Below are positions 5,240 through 10,259 of a stretch of 10,259 nucleotides of DNA, piece by piece (positions within the stretch are counted from its first letter, which is position 1; every line of letters begins with the position of its first letter). The stretch comes from Flavobacterium sp. (GTDB taxonomy: Bacteria > Bacteroidota > Bacteroidia > Flavobacteriales > Flavobacteriaceae), in NCBI GenBank assembly GCA_003449615.1, contig DMHA01000295.1, forward strand, positions 1 through 10,259. Reading direction: 5' to 3'. A program made the translations under genes and the position numbers. The notes beneath the pieces are model-generated. The model did not search any database. It had not been told where the DNA came from and worked only from the letters and a program-made list of their open reading frames with translations.

Positions 5240-6334
5240 ATGAAGATCAATATTTATTTTATATTCTTTTTACTACTTTTATCTTGTAATAAAAATGATG
5301 ATAAAACTATTATTATAGGAGATTTGACTAATTTACCTGATGGTGTCTTATACTTGTATGAAGATGTTTATAACAATAGAATTGACAGTGTTATTACCAA
5401 AAAAGGCAAGTTTTTTATGAAACACACATGGTTTGATGGTTTAGATGAACCTGTTTATCTTGGTTTAGATCATATTTCCAAAACAGGCGTTTTAAGGGCG
5501 TTTTCTTTTCCTACAAATTCAAAATTTAAGGATGATGGATACAATTCTACATACTTTTTTTCAGATTCAATTGTAACTATAAAAGGAAAAATTACTGAAT
5601 TTGAACCTGTTAGCGTTAAGCTTTCTGAAAAAGTTAAATTAGTTGTGGGGCCAAAAATTTTTGCGGGTTATCAAACTAATGCATTATATAATTTAGATGG
5701 TGATTTATTTGAAAATATTAACAAAACTTCTTATAATATAGTTCTGTCAAAAATAATAGAATTTCCAAATTCATATCACTTATTATTTCAAATAAACAAT
5801 AATAGAAACAGCTTTACTCCACTTCAAGTAAAAAAGCTATTAAGTGTTTTTAAAGGTGAAATAATTAAAAGCGAAACATTTAATACATTAAGTGATTATA
5901 ACGCCAAAAGATTAGAAAATAACAAAATAGCTATTCCTCTGCTGCTTGATAATTCAGGAAAAAAAGTTGCGATATTAAATCCAGAATACAAAAAACATTT
6001 GGTTGTTTTTTGGGCAAGTTGGTGTGGACCATGCAGACAAGAAATACCTGCTTTAAAAGAAATATATAAAAAACACAACAAAGACATAGAATTTGTTTCT
6101 ATATCTACCGATACTAACAATTCATCATGGCAAAAGGCAGTAGTTAAAGAGAATATGCCTTGGAAACAACTAATTGTGAATGAAAATTCAAAAGAGTATG
6201 AACCTATTGAAATCTGTTTTCAAGTTAGTAATTCAATACCATACGTTGCATTGATTGATAATAATATGAAGGTTTTGAAATCGACAGTTGGTTCGATGAC
6301 TGAAAAAGAATTAGAGGATTTTTTAAAAGACTAA
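5240..6334 (+). CDS. TlpA-like thioredoxin-domain lipoprotein
   Basis: 364 residues. The N-terminus MKINIYFIFFLLLLSC is a lipoprotein signal ending in a lipobox with Cys16, so the mature protein should be lipid-anchored and face the periplasm. Residues about 24-215 are a poorly conserved beta-rich region of the kind often found before the redox domain in Bacteroidetes (DUF4369-like start IIIGDLTNLPDGVLYLYED). From about 228 a TlpA/ResA-type thioredoxin fold follows: VVFWASWCGPCRQEIPALKE with active-site Cys262 and Cys265 (WCGPC), FVSISTD, and the cis-Pro at 334 (NSIPYVALID). Such proteins reduce or isomerise disulfides in the periplasm. It lies between the four-cysteine peptide and a VKOR-thioredoxin gene starting 15 bp later, which points to correcting or reducing cysteines of the exported peptide. 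A general AhpC/TSA-type redox role is the alternative. Confidence 0.87.
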   Translation: MKINIYFIFFLLLLSCNKNDDKTIIIGDLTNLPDGVLYLYEDVYNNRIDSVITKKGKFFMKHTWFDGLDEPVYLGLDHISKTGVLRAFSFPTNSKFKDDGYNSTYFFSDSIVTIKGKITEFEPVSVKLSEKVKLVVGPKIFAGYQTNALYNLDGDLFENINKTSYNIVLSKIIEFPNSYHLLFQINNNRNSFTPLQVKKLLSVFKGEIIKSETFNTLSDYNAKRLENNKIAIPLLLDNSGKKVAILNPEYKKHLVVFWASWCGPCRQEIPALKEIYKKHNKDIEFVSISTDTNNSSWQKAVVKENMPWKQLIVNENSKEYEPIEICFQVSNSIPYVALIDNNMKVLKSTVGSMTEKELEDFLKD

Positions 6335-6349
6335 AAGACTTTACCTATA

Positions 6350-7861
6350 ATGGATTTATTTTATAGAAAATTAAAAATCTCAAAACCAGAATTTTTATTT
6401 CAATTTCAGTCACATCCTAATTATCCATCTTCATTGGCTTTTTCAGACACGTTAAGTTTTTTGGGTATCAAAAATGAAGCTTATGAAATTGAAAAAGAAT
6501 TTTGGCATGAACTTCCAAAACAATTTATAACAGTTTATAACAACAATTTTTCTTTTGTAGAAAAATTAAATAACGAATACTTAGTATTTACAGATAAAAA
6601 ACAGAAAGTATCACAAGAAGATTTATTTAACAATTCCGGAGATATTGTTTTTATATTTGAAGAGACTGAAAGTGTTAATAATAAAAATAACTTAAATTAT
6701 AAATATTTTGGCATATTTTTAATTGCATTTGCGTTAGTACTATCTTTCTTCACATCTGATTTTTCTTTATTTTTTTTTAATTTACTGAGCACAATTGGTT
6801 TGATCATATCTCTGGAGTTGTTCAAGAATAAGTTTGGAGAAAAATCTAGTATTATAGATAATTTTTGTAGTAATGACAACAATTTTGATGTCGAAAATAG
6901 TTGCAATAAAATTTTTAAGTCTGATAAAATTAATGTTCTTGGTTTAAAGTTGTCTGATTTTAGTTTAGTTTACTTTTTAAGCTTTTTGACGTTAGGTTTA
7001 TTATTTCCTGAAAGTGCAATTATTTTAAAGTATATTTCTTTTTTGTCAATATTTGTCATTTTTTACTCATTATATATCCAACTTTTTAAAGAAAAAAGTA
7101 CCTGCAAAATTTGTCTATTAATTATTACTACACTTATTGGACAGATTATTTTAAGTTCATTATTTTTTGTTAATAACATCAATTTTAAATCGTTATTTAT
7201 CTTTTTTTTCATTTCAATATCGTTATTTTTTTTGGTGGGTTATATCGATGACATTTTAAAACAAAAGGATAAATTTTATTTAATGAGTTTAAAAAACAGT
7301 AGGTTTAAAAAAAATTATGATATTTTCAAAAGGGAATTAATATTAAAACCAATTAATTTTAAAATTAAAAATAATGAGTTTTTACTTGGAAATAAAAGTT
7401 CAAAATTAAACATATCAATAATAACTAACCCATATTGCGGTTATTGCAAGGAAGCTTATTTAATAGTTGAAAAAATAATTAGTAAATACCCTGAAATATC
7501 AATTCAATTAAGGTTTAATTATTTCCGAAACAATTCAGATGAAAACTTAACTATGATAATTTCAATTTTTAGAAATATATTTAAAAATAAAGGGAGTGGT
7601 TTATTATTAGAAGCAATTGAATTTTGGCATAATAAAAATAATATTGAAATTTTTAAAAATCAATACAAATCTTACATCAATGAAACTGATATGAATGGAA
7701 TATTTGAATTAGCTGAAGAGAATAGAAATTTTGGACTTACACAAACCCCACAAATTTTAATAAATAATTACCTTTTTTCAAATTTATATGAAAGAGAAGA
7801 TATTTTCTATTTTATAGATGAATTACTTGAAGATGAAGAAATTTTAAATGAGAAAGTATAA
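6350..7861 (+). CDS. VKOR-thioredoxin fusion with degenerate C39-like N-terminal domain
   Basis: 503 residues in three parts. Residues 1-105 resemble a C39 peptidase fold (SHPNYPSSLAFSDTLSFLGI, then LPKQFITVYNNNFSFVEKL), but the catalytic Cys and His positions are occupied by other residues, so it should not cleave. Residues about 118-300 are a vitamin K epoxide reductase (VKOR) membrane domain with hydrophobic segments near 119-135, 138-157, 203-220, 226-245, 255-274 and 281-298. It has loop cysteines 173 and 185 and the quinone-linked CxxC at 252-255 (TCKIC). Residues about 350-495 are a thioredoxin/DsbA-like domain with NPYCGYC (Cys363, Cys366) and cis-Pro 467 (TQTPQI). VKOR proteins pass electrons from new disulfides to quinones, so this is a complete disulfide-forming enzyme of the inner membrane. 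It overlaps the exporter gene by 14 bp, implying coupled translation. Very low GC (10 of 60 bases at 6661-6720). Confidence 0.88.
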   Translation: MDLFYRKLKISKPEFLFQFQSHPNYPSSLAFSDTLSFLGIKNEAYEIEKEFWHELPKQFITVYNNNFSFVEKLNNEYLVFTDKKQKVSQEDLFNNSGDIVFIFEETESVNNKNNLNYKYFGIFLIAFALVLSFFTSDFSLFFFNLLSTIGLIISLELFKNKFGEKSSIIDNFCSNDNNFDVENSCNKIFKSDKINVLGLKLSDFSLVYFLSFLTLGLLFPESAIILKYISFLSIFVIFYSLYIQLFKEKSTCKICLLIITTLIGQIILSSLFFVNNINFKSLFIFFFISISLFFLVGYIDDILKQKDKFYLMSLKNSRFKKNYDIFKRELILKPINFKIKNNEFLLGNKSSKLNISIITNPYCGYCKEAYLIVEKIISKYPEISIQLRFNYFRNNSDENLTMIISIFRNIFKNKGSGLLLEAIEFWHNKNNIEIFKNQYKSYINETDMNGIFELAEENRNFGLTQTPQILINNYLFSNLYEREDIFYFIDELLEDEEILNEKV

Positions 7862-10139
7862 GAATTTTCCAAATTACAAACAGCCCGATTCCAAAGACTG
7901 CGGTCCAACTTGCCTAAAAATCATTGCCAAACATTACGCGAAAATTTTAAACATACAAAAATTAAGAGATTCAAGCGAGACCAATCGTGAAGGGAGTAAT
8001 TTATTGATGCTAAGCGAAGCTGCTGAAAAAATTGGTTTTAGGACGCTTGGTGTAAAAACCTCTTCGAAAAAATTAGAGGAGGCTCCACTTCCTTGTGTTC
8101 TACATTGGAATAACAATCATTATGTTGTTCTCTACAAAATAAAAAAAAGGAATTATTATATTTCAGATCCTGCATTAGGTTTATTAAAATATAATGAGTC
8201 AGATTTCCTAAAATTCTGGATAGGCAATAATGCCAACGAAACTAACGAGGAAGGCATTGCATTACTACTAGAACCAACACCAAAATTTTATCAATCAGAA
8301 TTTGAAAGTGAAGATAAAAAAGGTTTTGGTTTTGGTCTGCTTTTTCAATACATTTTTCCTTATAAATCGTTTGTTATCCAACTTATTATTGGGCTTTTGG
8401 CTGGAAGTTTACTAGAACTTATTTTCCCATTTCTTACCCAAAGCATTGTAGATGTTGGTATTCAAAACCAAAACATTCATTTTATCTACTTGGTTTTATT
8501 TGCACAATTGTTTCTTTTTGTGGGCAAAACAATTCTGGAATTAATAAGAAGTTGGATATTGTTACACCTTTCTACTCGCATCAATATTTCCTTGATTTCC
8601 GATTTTTTTATCAAATTGATGAATTTGCCCATTTCGTTTTTTGATGTCAGGATGACAGGTGATATTATGCAACGCATCAATGATCATCATCGTATTGAGC
8701 GAATATTGACCACTTCGTCATTGAGTGTTTTGTTCTCTCTAATCAATATGTTTATTATGGGCGGAGTTTTGGCATATTATAATTTGAAAATTTTCGCTGT
8801 ATTCTTTATTGGTAGTTTCTTCTATTTTTTGTGGGTAATTCTTTTCTTGAAACGCAGAGAAAAACTGGATTACAAACGTTTTGCCGAGGTCAGTCAAGAA
8901 CAAAGCAAAGTCATAGAACTCATCAACGGTATGCAGGAAATAAAACTCCACAATGCCGAGAAACAAAAACGCTGGGGTTGGGAATATGTGCAAGCACGAC
9001 TTTTTAAGGTTTCTATGAAAGGCTTGGTGTTGGAACAAACCCAAAATATTGGTTCCAATTTCATTAATGAACTTAAAAATATTATCATCATTTTCTTGTC
9101 GGCAAAACTGGTTATCGATGGTCAAATTACTTTAGGGATGATGCTCGCCATTAGTAGTATTGTCGGCAGTTTGAATGGTCCTATTTTGCAATTGATTAAC
9201 TTTATTCGGGAAGCACAAGACGCTAAAATTTCTTTAGCCAGATTATCCGAAATTCACGAAAAAGAAGACGAAACACAACAAGAGGAAACCCAATCCCACG
9301 ATATTCCAAAAGATGCCGCTATTGTCATCAAAGATTTGAGTTTTCGATACATTGGTTCGGATGTGATGGTGTTGGAAAACTTGAATTTGACCATTCCAGC
9401 CAATAAAGTGACCGCAATTGTCGGTACGAGCGGCAGCGGAAAAACCACTTTAATGAAATTGTTGTTGAAGTTTTATGAGCCGAATAGTGGTGAGATAATC
9501 CTCACCCCCAGCCCCTCTCCAGAGGAGAGGGAAGCCGATGCCAACAACATTCTCAAAAACACTTCTGTAGCTCCTCCCTCCCCTTCGGGGAGGGCTGGGG
9601 TGGGGATTGAACACATTGCTCAAAAAACTTGGCGGTATCACGTGGGGACTGTGATGCAAGAGGGTTATATTTTTAATGATTCGATTGCCAATAATATTGC
9701 TATTGGGGTTGATATAATAGATAAAGAACGGTTAGTTTATGCTGCCGATGTGGCGAATATCAAGGACTTTATACAAGATTATCCTTTGGGGTTCAATACT
9801 AAAATTGGAATGGAAGGCGTGGGGATGAGTACAGGACAAAAACAACGTTTGTTGATTGCTCGTGCAGTTTATAAAAATCCTGAAATGTTATTTTTTGACG
9901 AAGCAACAAGTTCGCTTGATGCTAATAATGAAAAGGAAATTATGCAAAAATTAGATATTTTTTTCAAAAACAAAACGGTTGTAGTCATCGCCCATCGTTT
10001 GAGTACGGTAATGAATGCCGACCAAATTGTGGTGCTTGAAAAAGGAAAAATAGTAGAAATAGGAAATCATCAGGAATTAGTGAAATTGAAGGGCAGTTAT
10101 TATGAATTGGTGCGGAATCAGTTGCAGTTAGGAGTTTAG
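7848..10139 (+). CDS. C39 peptidase-containing ABC exporter (PCAT)
   Basis: 763 residues. The N-terminal C39 protease (about 8-125) has the expected set: Gln12, catalytic Cys18 (KDCGPTCL), His91 (HYVVLY) and Asp107 (ISDPALG), with the Gln-Cys and His-Asp spacings of ComA-type proteases. It cleaves double-glycine leaders as the peptide is exported. The membrane domain (about 165-455) has six hydrophobic segments. The ATPase domain (about 490-755) has Walker A GTSGSGKTT (526-534), Q-loop Gln604, signature MSTGQ (660-664, a variant of LSGGQ), Walker B LFFDEA (681-686), D-loop SSLD and switch His716. Residues about 552-586 are encoded by a GC-rich palindromic element and are extra relative to normal family members. 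The start overlaps the VKOR gene's end. Its likely substrate is the four-cysteine peptide at the head of the operon. No HlyD-type partner is visible in the window. Confidence 0.96.
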   Translation: MRKYKNFPNYKQPDSKDCGPTCLKIIAKHYAKILNIQKLRDSSETNREGSNLLMLSEAAEKIGFRTLGVKTSSKKLEEAPLPCVLHWNNNHYVVLYKIKKRNYYISDPALGLLKYNESDFLKFWIGNNANETNEEGIALLLEPTPKFYQSEFESEDKKGFGFGLLFQYIFPYKSFVIQLIIGLLAGSLLELIFPFLTQSIVDVGIQNQNIHFIYLVLFAQLFLFVGKTILELIRSWILLHLSTRINISLISDFFIKLMNLPISFFDVRMTGDIMQRINDHHRIERILTTSSLSVLFSLINMFIMGGVLAYYNLKIFAVFFIGSFFYFLWVILFLKRREKLDYKRFAEVSQEQSKVIELINGMQEIKLHNAEKQKRWGWEYVQARLFKVSMKGLVLEQTQNIGSNFINELKNIIIIFLSAKLVIDGQITLGMMLAISSIVGSLNGPILQLINFIREAQDAKISLARLSEIHEKEDETQQEETQSHDIPKDAAIVIKDLSFRYIGSDVMVLENLNLTIPANKVTAIVGTSGSGKTTLMKLLLKFYEPNSGEIILTPSPSPEEREADANNILKNTSVAPPSPSGRAGVGIEHIAQKTWRYHVGTVMQEGYIFNDSIANNIAIGVDIIDKERLVYAADVANIKDFIQDYPLGFNTKIGMEGVGMSTGQKQRLLIARAVYKNPEMLFFDEATSSLDANNEKEIMQKLDIFFKNKTVVVIAHRLSTVMNADQIVVLEKGKIVEIGNHQELVKLKGSYYELVRNQLQLGV
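9501..9605. repeat. GC-rich palindromic element inserted in frame in the exporter gene
   Basis: An imperfect inverted repeat of about 105 bp with two internal hairpins. The outer arms CCCCAGCCC (9506-9514) and GGGCTGGGG (9592-9600) are perfect complements. The left hairpin is CCCTCTCC-AGA-GGAGAGGG (9513-9531) and the right one CCCTCCCC-TTC-GGGGAGGG (9576-9594). This sequence type recurs as an interspersed repeat in flavobacterial genomes, and its translation TPSPSPEERE is familiar from such copies. It is far more GC-rich than its surroundings and contains no stop in the exporter's frame. No transposase is associated, and I could not identify target-site duplications. Confidence 0.85.
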
Positions 10140-10140
10140 A

Positions 10141-10189
10141 TTTCTGATTTTAGATTGCAGATTTTAGATTGTAGATTTCAGATTTCAGA
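10141..10189. repeat. Heptamer-period array after the exporter gene, seven units
   Basis: Seven units in phase: TTTCTGA, TTTTAGA, TTGCAGA, TTTTAGA, TTGTAGA, TTTCAGA, TTTCAGA. It begins directly after the exporter stop codon, and the phase may extend back into the gene's last codons (GTTAGGA, GTTTAGA at 10127-10140). There is no hairpin terminator in this stretch. Confidence 0.85.
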
Positions 10190-10218
10190 TTTTTGTACTT
10201 CCCTGATTTACAATTATT

Positions 10219-10259
10219 ATTGATATTGCCATTGATATTGCCATTGATATTGAAATTGC
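10219..10259. repeat. 12-bp tandem repeat running off the window edge
   Basis: ATTGATATTGCC at 10219-10230 and 10231-10242, a third copy with the last two bases changed at 10243-10254, then a partial fourth to 10259. Unit length is a multiple of three, but the short stretch shows no sign of coding. Total length is unknown because it continues beyond the window. Confidence 0.8.

Noticed and set aside
8739..9125. 128-residue minus-strand ORF inside the exporter gene
   Set aside because: Antisense shadow of the conserved transmembrane domain; no recognisable motif and no promoter.
9450..9659. 69-residue minus-strand ORF across the palindromic element
   Set aside because: The element reads open on both strands because of its GC-rich repeats; flanking sequence is conserved ATPase on the plus strand.
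10219..10259. Regular repeats at the window end as a possible CRISPR array
   Set aside because: The 12-bp units are directly adjacent with no spacers, so this is a simple tandem repeat.

Overview
The window is AT-rich DNA from a member of the Bacteroidetes, most likely a Flavobacterium or a close relative. The evidence is a gldM-gldN pair of the type IX secretion and gliding machinery, promoter elements of the TTG / TAnnTTTG type, absence of clear Shine-Dalgarno sequences, a double-glycine leader of the flavobacterial type, and the GC-rich palindromes and 7-bp tandem repeats common in this group.

Layout. Positions 1-2418 hold the 3' part of gldM and all of gldN, closed by a long terminator hairpin (2432-2474). 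A 49-bp array of seven heptamers (2521-2569) leads directly into a FAD-dependent oxidoreductase (2572-3618). From about 3620 the content looks accessory. On the minus strand lies a three-gene set: an XRE-type regulator (4179-4544), a 57-residue ORF (3951-4124) and vapD (3670-3948). The small ORF and vapD are 2 bp apart and look like a VapX/VapD-type toxin-antitoxin pair.

Divergent from the regulator runs a plus-strand export operon. It encodes a double-glycine-leader precursor peptide with four symmetrically spaced cysteines (4793-5038), a TlpA-like thioredoxin lipoprotein (5240-6334), an integral membrane VKOR-thioredoxin fusion with a degenerate C39-like N-terminus (6350-7861), and a C39 peptidase-containing ABC exporter (7848-10139). 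My reading is that the peptide is cleaved after Gly-Gly and exported by the C39 transporter, while the two redox proteins form or correct its two predicted disulfides in the periplasm. The architecture resembles disulfide-containing bacteriocin systems, but activity and target cannot be read from sequence. No immunity gene or HlyD-type adaptor is visible; either could lie downstream of the window.

The 248-bp divergent intergenic region (4545-4792) contains a good minus-strand promoter overlapped by two small palindromes, three GCATAA direct repeats about one helical turn apart, a plus-strand TAtaTTTG element without a clear -33 partner, and a 14-bp AT-rich tandem repeat in the peptide gene's leader. 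A strong terminator sits on the peptide gene's stop codon, so the peptide is probably made in excess over the export genes.

The most unusual item is a roughly 105-bp GC-rich inverted-repeat element (9501-9605) lodged in frame inside the exporter's ATPase domain, between Walker A and the Q-loop. It adds about 30 residues while every catalytic motif stays intact. After the exporter the window ends in a second 7-bp-period array and a 12-bp tandem repeat that runs off the edge.
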